The notes under the pieces: generated by a model | What the model saw: only the letters and a program-made list of their open reading frames with translations | Told to the model about the DNA's origin: nothing | The model's database searches: none | Assembly: GCA_012934845.2 (NCBI GenBank) | Contig: WNNJ02000350.1 | Span: forward strand, 124,001 to 188,000 | Direction of reading: 5' to 3' | Source: Pomphorhynchus laevis | Lineage: Eukaryota > Acanthocephala > Palaeacanthocephala > Echinorhynchida > Pomphorhynchidae | DNA length: 64,000 bases | Translations under genes and position numbers: made by a program | In this document: positions 12,201 through 23,984 of the stretch, one piece after another | How positions within the stretch are numbered: position 1 is the stretch's first letter | How the letters are laid out: each line of letters begins with the position of its first letter

Positions 12201-12825
12201 ACCTATTCAAAATATTTAAACGCGAACAACGTCTTGTGGTGTATGCTGATGACACCACAGCCCTGTTCTCTAGACACAGGTGCAAAGGCGTAGTTTCTGA
12301 CATCAGCCGTTACTTTTTAAGATTAAAAGGACCAGCTACCCAAATCTAATCTTATTTTAAACTCCGCTAAATCGCAGGTGGTTGTCTTTTATGGCACCTC
12401 TACTACAAAGCAAAAATTTAAGAGATCAGCACTCTCTGCGCTCTCCTCCATATTTGCCTCTGAACCTCTCCTTACCTTCACAAGTCGAGTAAAATATCTG
12501 GGGTTCACCGTTACGGTGAATTGGTAGGCGAAAGCAGACCTGTATAGACTTAAACGTATCCTGAAGACAGCTAGGTGTGCCCTGAAAGGGCTCAGCATCT
12601 GTCGTTGAAAGGGGAAACCCAGGTTTCAGTCGGAATGCGGCATGTTGAATCGGTTGGGGGCTCAGATCCCCCTGAATTTGAGGCCATGAAGAAAGGGAAG
12701 ACCGCAAGAAAGAAATGAAATGTGGTTTCTGTCTTTAACTGTCATTCTTTAACTGACTGACTTTTTAACTTACTTTTTTTCATTTATGTTTTGTGATTTA
12801 AATTTTTTTTATTATAAAAACAATT
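9300..12825 (+). mobile_element. Jockey-like LINE, near full length, copy A
   Basis: A non-LTR retrotransposon in the order ORF1, endonuclease, RT. ORF1 starts near 9352; at 9815-10350 it has the knuckle CSRCHKWGHWASSC (CX2CX4HX4C) followed by CGSCG. The endonuclease starts at ATG 10381, with VLQWNSGG, VLQET, NVYIRPGE, ILGDFNDRTGRW and SILDILLLH. The RT at 11400-12620 has VAVFLDFAAFDRI (motif A), GVPQGSPLSPIL (motif B) and VVYADDTTALF (motif C). No RNase H is visible. The copy has in-frame stops (one just after ASAL in the endonuclease, one after SPIL) and frameshifts in ORF1 and RT. Compared with copy B it lacks about 190 bp near the 3' end. It ends in TTATTATAAAAAC near 12825. It is very close to copy D on the minus strand, so the family moved fairly recently. 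Confidence 0.85.
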
Positions 12826-13199
12826 AATTTACTTTGCAAAAATGTGTAACGACGGAAACGTGTCGAAGCGAACAAAGGAATCTAAGGAATCAGTGAGTAT
12901 GGAATTTTATGAAATACAAAGAACAAGGTAAGCGATGTTTTTTCTTCTTTTGGCTCAAAAACGGAGAGATAAATTTCCCCAATTCTCAAACTATCGAATC
13001 TGTTATTCATCAAGTTGCTTGTTCCCATCAAAAGGACCAATTTATTTAATGTATTTCTTCTAAATTTTGCTGTGCAATACAAAAAAATAGAATTTTAGCA
13101 CCATTAAATATTTCGAGACTGAACGAAATGTATCATTTCGCAAGAAGACATCGCTCAAGCGTATATTGACTTCTTTAAGAATAATTACTCTGACCTGGG

Positions 13200-16126
13200 G
13201 GTATTATACTTCAAGCCGATACAGGCTTAGGTTAAAATTACAAATATTCAGACATTCTTGTCGAAGGAGAATATCTCCTCATTAAAAACGATTTTAATAT
13301 CGTAAATCTGATATTTATTGATGGGAAAAAAGGTCTTTCGATTCATGTGGCCTTCTGTCAAACCTCTATACACGAAACTGTGTGTTTTTCTAACTCCAAG
13401 TATAATCCCCGAATGGGCCACAATTTAATATTCGCAATGATAGACTCAGACTCGTTGACGTAAACCCACTGCAATACCTGCCACAAGTGGGGACATTGGA
13501 CAACAGGCTGCGATCTTCATCAAACTGCAGGATTTGCGGCTCCTCGGATAATCATGCTGGGAAATGGCAGTTAAAACTATTGTGCTCTAACTGTAAGGAG
13601 AACCACTCCGCGTGGTCTCGTAAATGTAAAATTTTCAAGACTTATCAACAAAGACACAAGATGAAAACGATGAATCAAATAAGCTTTGCGAAGACATGTG
13701 AGCCAACGGCAAGGGATGTTAGTAAGATTAGCCGGATGGTGGAAAGGGTGACCTTTATGCCTCTGATTCTGACTAGGCTTAAGGCGTCCCAATCCGGTTA
13801 CACTATCGCAATGAGAAGTATTCAAGAGCCTTTTTATTAAATATCCTTCAGTGGAATTCGGGAGGTGCTTCTGCCCTTATGATTCTATCTGGTAGAGATG
13901 TTGATGTTAAGGTTCTTTATGATACGCAGTCTTTCGGTCTCCCTCAGAACATTACCCATTTATCCCAAAGCATATCTATACACCTCACTCCGTACATAAC
14001 TCCTCCCCACTCCTCTTCGTCTCAGGGTATTTTAACTCTAGTTAAATGCTCCTTAAGGTTCTCCGTCTTATTAAATTTCTCCTGTTCTGTCATGTCTTGT
14101 TTAGTTATAGCACTTGTCAAGAACGGGAAACGCATTAGCCTAGTCAATGTCTACATCCGGCCGGGAGAGATTCACAACAACCGTGACCTCCTGGACCGTA
14201 TTTTAGGTAGCGGCTACAACATGTTACTCAGTGACTTCAAAAACAGAGCTGATCGTTAGATTAAAGCAGCACTCCGCAGAGCCAAGAACGACTATCTTAT
14301 ACCTAAGCCACCGTCAACTATTTTTAATTGCTCAACAACAAACTCACTCCTCGACATATTACTGCTACATAGGACGTGGTTGTTAAAACTTATCTGCACT
14401 GAGCAGTCGCGCCAACAACTGACCACCTCTCATGACCTAATACTCAGCCGGCTAGAGGAAAATCCGCTGCTTGTAAGGAGGTTTCACTTTGATCCAATTA
14501 GAGTGGCCTTATTTCAGGCAGCTATCCAACTCTTCCCAAGGATATGGAATGAGAGTTCGACCTAATTTAATTTCCACCTCTTTTCGCAAGCTACGGGATC
14601 CTTTCGACAATCTACTAAGGTCGCATTTACAGTCCCATTCCGACAAAACTCAAGGTCCTATCAAAATTGATACACCTTCCCAATTTCTGATTGATGAAAT
14701 CTCTGATTTCTTCAGACAGGCTCTCTCGAATGAATACTGAAGTTTTAGATATAGGATCCGGCTGAGTAGGTACAGGTCGAGTACTGCTTGTCTGTCCCTT
14801 TCAGACTTCCTTCCTGAGGATATTCAAGAAGGGGAAATTGATCTACTGGCGAGAGAGGGCATATGGGTGAATCGGTAGCGTAAGCCTTGGTATAGCTTTG
14901 GAGGAGTCACTAGCCCTACATAACTATGAATCCACGCTTTCTCCCCAGCCAATCCCGACATGGGGTGACTTCAGGAGCAGGGACTTATCTGTTACGGATA
15001 TCCTTAACTCATGGGGCCCACTTCCGGCCACCTCCTAAGCCGTCAATCCACTCTCTTCTCGGATTTGTCAGCTTTGGAATCATATCAAAGAAGAGAAGTG
15101 TCCGTAACTATGCTGCTAGCCTCACCACCCGATGTAACCGGAATCAAAATCAGTCATAGAATATTTTTACTTAAGCGAAATCCGGTTTTATGTCTTAAAA
15201 AAGTGCAGCCAATTTCGATTTAAAATTCCCTCATCTCCATCTACGAAAGGCCCTTGCCGTAGAATCCGTGATCATTTAAGTAGGCGTAATTTAATCCCAA
15301 CGAGTTTTCATTGGTTTGTCAAAAGGCGCTCGGTTCATTTACAATTGGTCAAGTGCATTAGTTTTGTCAGGATAGCAGGCATTGCTTGCTATGGCCATTT
15401 TTCTTGACTTTTCCGCTGCATTTGACCGGATATCCATTCTTTTCGTTATCTCCTTTCTCCGGTTCCTCGGGTTAACAGGGTGGAGATATTGCTGTATACC
15501 AAGCGGTTCTATCTTATATTTATCTACTCCGGACATCAGCCGTTTCTTTTTAAGATTAAATGATCAGTTAGTCACATCCAATCTTATTTTAAACTTCGAG
15601 AAATCCCAGGTGGTCGTATTTCATGGCGTCCCTGCCACCAAAAATAACTTAAGAGACTAGCACTTTCTGCACTCTCCTTTATTATGCAGCCTCAACTACT
15701 CCCCATCTTCACGAGTCGAGTGAAATATCTGGTCTTCACCGTTACGGTGAATTAGTCGGCGAAAGCTACCTGAATAGAATTAAACGTATTCTGACTAGAT
15801 CTAGGTAGCTCTAAATCGGGCCCAGCATCTATAATTGAATGGGAAAACTCAAGTACGCCTTTGGGGTACTTGGGCTATCTCGGGATTAGTCCTATTTTCC
15901 AAAGGACGTCTCCCAGAGTAAAAACTAAGGTTTATCAAGCACCTTATCTCGAGATTACCGACCATAATCTGCCTGAACTGGACTTTTAAGGGGTGAGACA
16001 ATCCTAATGGTTCAGTCAGAAGGCGGCGAGCTGGTGCTGCCGGGGCCTCAGATCCCTCTGGACCTGATGGCTCGATTTTCTATTTATCGATTGTTTTGTT
16101 AAGAAAATCCTTATTATTATAAAAAC
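13200..16126 (+). mobile_element. Jockey-like LINE, older copy B
   Basis: Same family and orientation as copy A but more decayed. The ORF1 knuckle CSNCKENHSAWSRKC is at 13487-13840, the endonuclease at 13850-14560 (NVYIRPGEIH visible) and the RT at 14700-15800 with FLDFSAAFDRI. Motifs B and C fall in a deleted stretch between about 15500 and 15535. The 3' region is complete and ends in TTATTATAAAAAC at 16126. Lying head to tail 0.4 kb after copy A, it could be an independent insertion into the same spot or an old tandem. Confidence 0.8.
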
Positions 16127-16250
16127 AGTTGCCGTTTGCTTTTAATTAACGAATTAAAAGCAATCCTTACAAAACTGTTTTGTCTTAAACAGGTTTGAAA
16201 TTCTTAGTTTGAATATTATTACGTTTTTTAACTTTGTATTACTGCAAATA

Positions 16251-16404
16251 CGATATATGTGTGACTTTTTAATAGAGGGGAGAGCTATTCGTAGAGATTA
16301 AATTTACATAAGAAAACTCACGTTTATACGATATATGTGTGACTTTTTAATAGAGAGGGGAGAGCTATTCGTAGAGATTAAATTTACATAAGAAAACACG
16401 TTCA
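16251..16404 (+). repeat. 78-bp tandem duplication
   Basis: Two adjacent units (16251-16328 and 16329-16404) that differ only by a two-base insertion and a few bases. Near identity indicates a recent duplication. No coding content. Confidence 0.9.
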
Positions 16405-17280
16405 CAAATGTTGTATAACGTATTAAAAATGTTGCATTCCATAATTAGCTATTGAGCATAATTTTGTATTCACATAGTTTGGATACAAATTAAATACGAG
16501 AGGAGCGTACTACGTAAGATGCGAGCAGATATATTTGAAAATTGGCGCATTACGATTTAAAATCTGAAATTTGACTAAAATTTAAGTGGTAAGGATTTAA
16601 AATTTATTCTAATTTCACACGTTTAGATATCACGACTTAAAATTTCTTCATTTTATGTAGTAAATATGTGAAATGACTAAAATGCGAATTCGGTGTTTGT
16701 ATTTAAATAAAAATTAATACTAAATAAGAAGAAAGAAAAATGTGTTCCCTGCAACATTCGTTCTCGACCTCCGTTTATCCAAGCAACACAATAGCGTGAT
16801 CAAATGCACTTCAACATGATATATTTATCTTAGCCAGAGGTTCTCAAACACTTTATGAAAATTAGCCTTTTGAGATACTATTTGTATCACTCTATTACAC
16901 ATACTCAAATATGATTCGAAATCTATATTTCGCTAAAATAATGATTACGTTATCTTATAAATATTACATCAATTCTTTCTATTTGGGATCATATTTTCCA
17001 TGTTAATAAATGCTCGACATTTGCTCACCATATTTAGAATCGCATCCAAGAAAATAAAAATTAAATGTTAAAAGATAAAATGTGTGAAAATTATAAATTG
17101 AAACTTTATATAAACAATGGTTTAAAGTATACAAAAATAATTTGTTTACCTTATGTTATTTTTAAGGTATTTTCTTCTTGATTCATTTGTTTACCTAAAA
17201 GTAACAAGAACAGTGAGAAAAAAAGTAACAAGAATAATGAATATTACTTTAAGTAACATTAGATGGATTAATCAACTCAG
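16405..17280. other. Non-coding AT-rich stretch
   Basis: No gene, RNA gene or recognisable element. The region ends where the PLE-B terminal segment begins. Confidence 0.5.
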
Positions 17281-18205
17281 CTAACTGAGTCTACGTATTT
17301 AATATAATTATAAAATAAACAAAACATAATAATGAGGTAACAAAATGTTCATAATGTTTGTAAGTGATTTATTTAATTTATTTATTGTATCTTTTATATT
17401 ATAACCAAATCAGCTAACTGAGTCTACGTATTTAATAAAATTATAAACTAAACAAAACATAATAATGCTAAATAAAAATTAATTAAATAATAAAATTAAT
17501 AATTGTTTTTAGATTTTCTATAATTTAAATCAAGTTAAAAAAATGAAATTTAAAATAAACGTCATTTTTATGAATTGACTAATAAATAACAGACGTTGTA
17601 TCAGAATAAGGATTAGAGGTCATCAGGAGGAACTGCTATGCAACAGGTTTCGGCCCCTAACTCCTCTTCCCAACATAGCAGCGGGGCCAAATACGTGCTA
17701 AGGACTATTTGCTCTGATGATGTATTTAATATGATGTAATACATGCTAATGATGTATTTCCTCTGAAATAACTATCTAGTATCTTATTCTAATGCAAAGT
17801 ATATTATTTATTATTCATCCATAAAAATTTGCCACTTAAGAGTTTAAATTTATTCTTTATATTATTGTGTTGATTTATATATTTTACTATTTTCTGCTTG
17901 ATGTTATTTTTATAGTAACCTAGTTTAAAATATGTATCTATTAAATTATTTAAATAATTTTGAAGAAAGCCAATATCATTACATATTATAGCAATTCTTA
18001 AAATTTCATTATTTAATGTATTATATTTTATATTATATGGTATGCATGAATGCTCGTGCAAAAATATGTTTGATTATCGGGCCCTAATCCATGCTAATGA
18101 CGCATTTCCTCTGATTAAGTTTGATTATCAAGTGTACCTTATTGTAATACAAAACAGATTATTTATATAAAGTATAAAATACGTAGACTCAGTTATCTGA
18201 TATGA
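17280..18205 (-). mobile_element. PLE-B copy with RT tail, minus strand
   Basis: The minus strand carries an 85-residue open stretch (18061-17804) that is the C-terminal tail of a Penelope-type RT: a HEHSCIPYNIKYN start (the His/Cys-Pro landmark after motif D), a helix with ICNDIGF, and KLLSGKFLW. Downstream follow the GGCCCC segment and the terminal stretch 17640-17405, ending in the signature ACGTAGACTCAGTTAGCTGAT. A second partial end lies at 17280-17320 and an opposite-facing end at 18180-18205, so the copy is bounded by inverted ends. The nearly identical copy at 21134-22112 points the other way. Confidence 0.7.
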
Positions 18206-18269
18206 TTTATTCGTTAGATTTATTGTTAAATTTATGAGTTGAATATAGAAATATATATAAGTTTGGATC

Positions 18270-19200
18270 GCTCTCAGACGATACTTTATCCATAAAGCTT
18301 TAAGGAACTCTCCCTTCGTCAGTGATCTACACACTTTCCACATTTTGCCTACAAGACATATCGTGAGCACGAAAGAATCGTAATTACGTAGGTAATTTTA
18401 GAGGGAAATTTTATTGATACGTTAAAACTGCGTTTATCATTTGTAGCGCCAATACTACTATATCTGTAAGAATAGTGAAGTGATTTTTTCACAAATTTCT
18501 TTAGAGTTCATGAAGGTATGATCGGTGAATTTTTGCATAGTTAATGAGCTGATGATTGGTCATGAGTTGCCCTATCTAGTATAGCTATCTTACCTTTCTC
18601 TTTGCAGTGTCCTGTATACTTGTTTAATTATGGTTGTTATCATCGTGTTCCCTTCATTTTTCGTCCTATTATTTTTTATCGCTTGTTTAGTATATATGAT
18701 CATTGCGTTAATGCTCGTATGTTCATTTTTCCACCCGTTTCTTCAATGCATGTGTATGAACATATAATGCATTTACATAAGTATACTACACCTGCACTTT
18801 TACACGTATTCGTATCCCTTATTTTATATTTAGCGTTTGTGATTGAGCTTTGAAAGACGGTTGTGTCTTCTATCTCCAAACAGCATTTACAGCGTTTGTC
18901 CTTACATGGTTTGCTCTGACTTATGTAATCGATTGTTGGTTTTCTTATAAGGACGTTATTGATGAGATACTACAATTACGAAATGCTATTTTGGGTTCTT
19001 TATTAGTTGTTTATAATCTGCGTCAACTTTATGGATGGCCTGCTTAATATTTCGACTAAGTGTTCAAGAGCTGAATGATATTAAATGATCGTATAAATAG
19101 CGTATTCAGTATGCTCCTATACTCCTAGATGAGTTTAGGATGATCAGGATTGCGCGTGGTTAGTTTAGAGGCTATGTCCATGCTACCATGTAAGCAAATT
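18270..19200 (-). mobile_element. PLE-A copy: Cys region and GIY-YIG domain
   Basis: Read on the minus strand from 19110 to 18600, this matches the C-terminal third of the PLE at 53.4-55.6 kb. It shows a linker with DADYKQLIKNP, a Cys cluster DKRCKCCLE, GVVYLCKC (GIY half), and ETGGKMNIRALT, where the family has QTGGQMNVRALT. It is interrupted in several places. The hammerhead-like motif of the same family lies just downstream at 18322-18295, exactly where the better copy has it. The plus-strand ORFs at 18602-19047 are antisense shadows. Confidence 0.75.
18295..18322 (-). ncRNA. Hammerhead-like motif, PLE-A terminus
   Basis: On the minus strand: CTGACGA, one spacer base, a GGGA/TCCT stem, then AAAGCTT. 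It aligns with the motif at 55518-55544. The G of GAAA is lost here, so activity is unlikely. Confidence 0.45.
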
Positions 19201-19299
19201 CTCCGAGATGACTTTTAAATTAATCATAAGACAGCCGAAATGATTGACGGTAGTTCACCCTACTGATGAGTGCCGCGGGCTACAATCCGCTCTCTCTAT

Positions 19300-20400
19300 A
19301 TATAGTTATCCTTTGATTTATTAAGTTCTAAATACATATATTTATTAATATTATCTTTCCTTATAAATGTTTGTCATTTTCTTTTTAATTTCATAAAATA
19401 TATGTAATCTTCCCTAATTTTTATACTTGATATATTTAAAATTTCGATATTACTAAGCTTACCAAAGTAAGAATTTAAGTCATTATATGATGAATTGTAA
19501 ATTTTATTTTATAGTAATTATTTAATATATATTTATACCCTATTGAAAGCATTTTCCTTAATTTACCACATGTTCATTTATTTAATCAAACTTTAGACAA
19601 TTGCATTCCGTTTTTGAATATTTTTAATATCATCATTGCATATTACCTTCAATTCTTTATTATAATTACAAATTCTCTGTTCTAATGGCGGTAACAGTTT
19701 ATACCTTATTTTAGAAATATATTTACTTTTAAATGATCCTATTATTTCTTTAATTTTATTTTTATTTATCATTTATTGTCCGATTATAGTATTTTATATT
19801 ACAATAACTGTCTATTATACAACTTAACATATCAGAATCGTTAATTAATCTTTGATTTATTGAACATATGATATCTTTAGAAAAACTTCTTATATTTACA
19901 TAAAGATCTTTTAGCTTATTATCTCTTAAAAGTTGTTTTAATATTTCTAATTGTTCATAAATATCATTTTTAATATTTTTAACTCTATTTTTCCTATTCC
20001 TTTTATCACCATAACTTCTTGGTTTGCGTTTAACCGGATTATTATAATATAGTTGTTTATTATGTATTATACTACTTCTGCCAATTCCTTGTACCACGTC
20101 ATTCAATCCTAATGGGTACATGGAATTAAGCGTTTTAATCCAAAAATCTTCTTTTTCTAATAGTTTTTGATTTAATATTGAAATGTTTTCTTCGATAATA
20201 TGTTCTAAAATAAATAATTTAGTTTTTAATATCATGTCCTATTAATCTCATATGTTTATGAAATATAGTTTGACTATTATGCTGTATATTATATATGTGT
20301 TGCCTAAACCTAGTTTTTAACATTTGATGTTTTTCCTATATATTACAATCCACATGATCCTTGTATTACATACACAACACCTATGGAATTGCCGTTACAA
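19300..20400 (-). mobile_element. PLE-B GIY-YIG endonuclease, decayed
   Basis: The minus strand reads VVYVIQGSCGL-YIGKT (GIY and YIG halves, with a stop between the L and the Y), then a TRFRQHIYNIQ helix. After a frame change come EDFWIKTL and MYPLGLND, the characteristic end of the GIY-YIG nuclease in one PLE branch. The open frame 20235-19762 (157 codons) covers the second half plus a basic tail (KRKPRSYGDKRNRKNR). Further decayed coding continues to about 19300. No RT lies immediately upstream. Confidence 0.65.
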
Positions 20401-20884
20401 TTATCATTGGTATTTAACGAAACACATTCGTTTGTCGTATTACTTACAAAGCAATGATTGAAACATCACAAACTTTATAATTTATGTTACATCTAAAAGA
20501 TCTAAAATTAATATGTTTTGTACTTACCTATGTTTTTAATCTGGTTGTGTACATGCAATTTTGCTTAGCCATAATTTTTAACGTTTTTTAGTGTCGCCAC
20601 CTAATTTTGTTGACTCAAACTAAACTTATAAAGGACCATCCAGCAGCATATGACAGGGGCTGCTCTGATTAAGGCGGTCGCAGAATGGAACAATATCTAG
20701 AAAGATCTATTACATTCATTTAACGTGCTATGCGACCTGGTTATTGGTCATTACCTGATTTTTAAACGTGATCACTTGAAGTATTTTTTAAAGTGTAAAC
20801 ACCTTGGGATGTAAACTTATCTTTTTTAAGTTAATTTATAAGAAATAGGAAAAGGTTTATTGATAGTTAACATTAATATTGTTA

Positions 20885-20945
20885 CGTTTTTCCTATATTG
20901 CAATCCGCATGTGCATTGTATTTTATACACTACACCTGTGGTTTA
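20885..20945 (-). mobile_element. Second GIY-YIG fragment of the PLE-B type
   Basis: About 60 bp encode GVVYKIQCTCGLQYIG on the minus strand, a better-preserved version of the GIY-YIG start at 20331-20400. The rest of the domain is absent. It joins directly to a PLE-B terminal segment at 20945-21100. Confidence 0.6.
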
Positions 20946-21133
20946 TTATTAGTCGATTCATAAAAATTGTCTTTTATTTTAAATTCCAATTTTTTATTTT
21001 AACTTGATATAAATATAAATTTTATAAAATCTTATAATCATTTATTATTTATCTTTATTTTTAGTTTTATATTAGTATAAAATACGGCGAATCAGTAATT
21101 TAAACTATAATATAATGGAATACATACGAATTA

Positions 21134-22112
21134 AATCAGCTAACTGAGTCTACGTATTTAATATAATTATAAAATAAACAAAACATAATAATGCTAAATC
21201 AAAATTTAATAATTAAATATTAAAATTAAAGATTGTTTTTAGATTTTCTATAATTTAAATCAAGTTAAAAAAAATAAAATAAAAAATAAAATTTAAAATA
21301 AACGTCATTTTTATGAATTGACTAATAAATAATTTATAAAATGCAGATACATTTTAATTCTTTAAAATGTATCAGCATTTGAAATGTATCCAATATTAAT
21401 GATAAAGAAGGTGTATATCTAGATATGAACATTAAATTAACATTAACTAAAACTACTATTAATTTATATCGTAAAGATGACTATATTTAAATTTACGAAA
21501 CATATTTTTGCATGAGCATTCATGCATACCATATAATATAAAATATAATACATTAAATAATGAAATTTTAAGAATTGCAACAATATGTAATGATATTGGC
21601 TTTCTTCAAAATCATTTAAATAATTTAATAGATACATATTTTAAACTAGGTTACTATAAAAATACCATCAAACAGAAAATAGTAAAATATATAAATCAAC
21701 ACAATAATATAAAGAATAAATTTAAACTCTTAAGTGGCAAATTTTTATGGATGGATAATAAATAATATACTTTGCATTAGAATAAGATACTAGATAGTTA
21801 TTTCAGAGGAAATACATCATTAGCATGTATTTGGCCCCGCTGCTTTGTTGGGTAGAGGAGTTAGGGGCCGAAACCTGATAGCATAGCAGTTCCTCCTGAT
21901 GACCTCTAATTCTTATTCTGATACAACGTATGATATAAATTATATAAAAAATTAATTACTATTATTTATTATTTATAATAAAAATAATTATAGAACATTT
22001 AAATTATAGAAAATCTAAAAACAATTATTAATTTTATTATTTAATTATTAAATTTTGATTTAGCAATGTTTTATTTTATAATTATATTAAATACGTAGAC
22101 TCAGTTAGCTGA
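21134..22112 (+). mobile_element. PLE-B derived element with terminal inverted repeats
   Basis: A 0.98-kb unit starts with ATCAGCTAACTGAGTCTACG and ends with its reverse complement at 22092-22112. The terminal inverted repeats are roughly 130-200 bp. Inside, on the plus strand, is RT C-terminal coding: VYLDMNIKLTLTK (the LD-N landmark after the YxDD box), LYRKDDYI, a frame change, then the 85-codon tail 21508-21765. The non-coding remainder holds a GGCCCC block and CTGATGACCTC. It is either a PLE with inverted pLTR-like ends or a derivative spread by its ends. Confidence 0.65.
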
Positions 22113-22114
22113 TT

Positions 22115-22440
22115 TAATTACTTCCAACTCAATACACCTTGACTCACAACATTCTAGATTTAAGCCTGACATATTTGTATTGCTTTGTCCGTTACTGCCG
22201 TGCAATGGTACACCTGGACTCATCAGAAGGCTGTGTATCGCTGTTGTTTCATTTTGAACACTATTTGCACTTTTAGATTCGAACCTAGTTCTTTTGATCA
22301 ATGGGTCTACTCCTTACTCTTAGAGTAAGTCTACTCCTAAACTTACCATCCAGTACAGCTAGAAATTATTCAGTGTATGAAATATTCAATTTAATGAATT
22401 TCTGAAACCGTATTTTTTCGAAATGCATTCAAAGCATTCT
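22115..22440 (-). mobile_element. tRNA-derived SINE, copy 1
   Basis: On the minus strand a good B box, AGGTTCGAATCT, lies at 22286-22275. Downstream is the body shared with copy 2, including GCCTTCTGATGAGTCC and a stretch ending GAGTCAAGGTGTATTGAG. The A box is decayed. A PLE-B end abuts it at 22112. Confidence 0.55.
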
Positions 22441-22544
22441 TTATTTATATTTTACACTGATGTGATCAGGAGATCATAGAATCAGTGTGGTGATACTTTA
22501 ATGGATTCATTCATTTATTTTGTCAGTTTTGCTAGATCACACAA

Positions 22545-22860
22545 GGTGACTTCGCAGCAACTCTATTCATCTTGACTCATAACATGTCAGATTTAAGCTT
22601 GAAATATTGGTATTGTTTTGTCAGCTACTTCCTGTAATGATACACCCGGACTCATCAGAAGGCTGTGTACCACCGTAGCTTTATTTTTATTTCAAACAAC
22701 GGATTTTTCGATCGGTGGGATTACGCCTTAACGACTGGGCTAACTATCCAGTACAGCTAGAAATTTCTCAGTATATGAAACTTTCAATGTAATGAATTTA
22801 TGAACCCCATTTTCCGAGATACATTCAAAGCATTTATTATATTTAGCACAATGCAAATAG
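22545..22860 (-). mobile_element. tRNA-derived SINE, copy 2
   Basis: The minus strand carries TAGCCCAGTCGTTAAGGC at 22742-22725, a textbook RNA polymerase III A box. A weakened B box (TGTTTGAAAT) lies about 40 bp on. The body matches copy 1 at about 75-80% by eye. A third partial copy faces the other way near 22866-22935. Confidence 0.6.
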
Positions 22861-23269
22861 GGTTCAAAAAGAAACTACTGTGGTACACAGCTTTTTAATT
22901 AGTCTGGGTGTACATTTTTGTCACGTCCAAATTTTTTCAAATGTTTTTTTTAATGTAAAGCAAAAAACACTGAAGAATTGTATATATTTATACATAATTG
23001 ATGAAATTATAGAAGATCACAACTTAAGTTTGATGCCTATACTTTTTCCGTCCTGTCGGAACAAAGCCGATTCTCTTTCCTTAGTTTCCAAATATTGGAT
23101 TGGTCTTAGACATTAAAAAGCAATTACAGCTTCCGCTAACGATCGACCGATAGTCATGATCGCTATCATTGTGGAACTTCACGTAAAAATTAATTCCGTT
23201 GATCGGCAATTTCCTTCCAGTAACATCGACAAGTATCTTGATGATAACATGATTTAATCATATAAATAT

Positions 23270-23540
23270 TATTAATCTATCAAAGTGGAAACGTGGAAAC
23301 CTCGAGATAGACAGCAATTGGAGTCGTCTTGTTATGGACTTTGCACACTACAAGGAATTACTATTTGTAACCATTGTGGAGTGTGGGCCCTAGTAGATTT
23401 GGTGTTTGGAAACGATATAAATCTGAATCGCCATGTAGAATGTGTATGCAACTGAAAGGAATATTTGCTGAGAGAAGTTCGCCTCAAGAAATAATGATTG
23501 ATAATGTTACATTAAATAAGATTCATTTTGAATAAAATGA
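23270..23540 (+). mobile_element. Ty3/gypsy-type LTR retrotransposon fossil, integrase
   Basis: Short translated stretches resemble an integrase catalytic core (DFAHYKELLFVTIV and IFAERSSPQEIMIDN, the second-Asp region). The copy is old, short and broken in several places; no LTRs are visible. Confidence 0.45.
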
Positions 23541-23544
23541 ATTT

Positions 23545-23895
23545 AATACAACGTCTCTTATTTGTTAGTCAATTCATAAAAATTAATAAGATATAAAATA
23601 ATCAAAATTTATCAGAAGAGATGCGTCATTAGCGTGTATTTGGTCCAGCTGCTATGTTAGGTCTAGGAATAGGTGCTGAAACCTGATAGCATATCGGTTC
23701 GTTTTGATGACCTCTAATCCTTATTCTGACACGTCGTATACTATTTATTTTTAATTCAAAACAAATGACTTTTATTTTAAATTTTAATTTCAAATGTTGA
23801 CTGGATATAAATATAAATTGAATAACATTTTAAAAATTATTATTTATCTTTATTTTCTTAAAATAAGTTATAACTCAGTTATCTGATCTGATTTA
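23545..23895 (+). mobile_element. PLE-B terminal segment
   Basis: Carries the GGTCCAGC..CTGAAACC block, TGATGACCTCTAATCC and the AT-rich tail ending ACTCAGTTATCTGAT, matching 21820-22112. The only coding remnant is an RT-tail relic. It is probably a solo terminal repeat. Confidence 0.55.
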
Positions 23896-23984
23896 TCAAA
23901 TAATATAAAATTGTAAAATTAATTCCCCAACGAACTTAAAAAAATTTGAGAGATAAAATAACATACAATTGCCAATTTATGATC

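Noticed and set aside
18602-19047. Two plus-strand frames as small membrane proteins
   Set aside because: They are antisense to the PLE-A GIY-YIG region, and a similar antisense frame exists at 55043-55384.
21830-21910. CTGATGA with GAAAC in the PLE-B terminal block as a hammerhead (also 4430, 17640, 23700)
   Set aside because: GAAAC comes before CTGATGA and too few bases lie between them to form a closed stem I, so no hammerhead topology fits.
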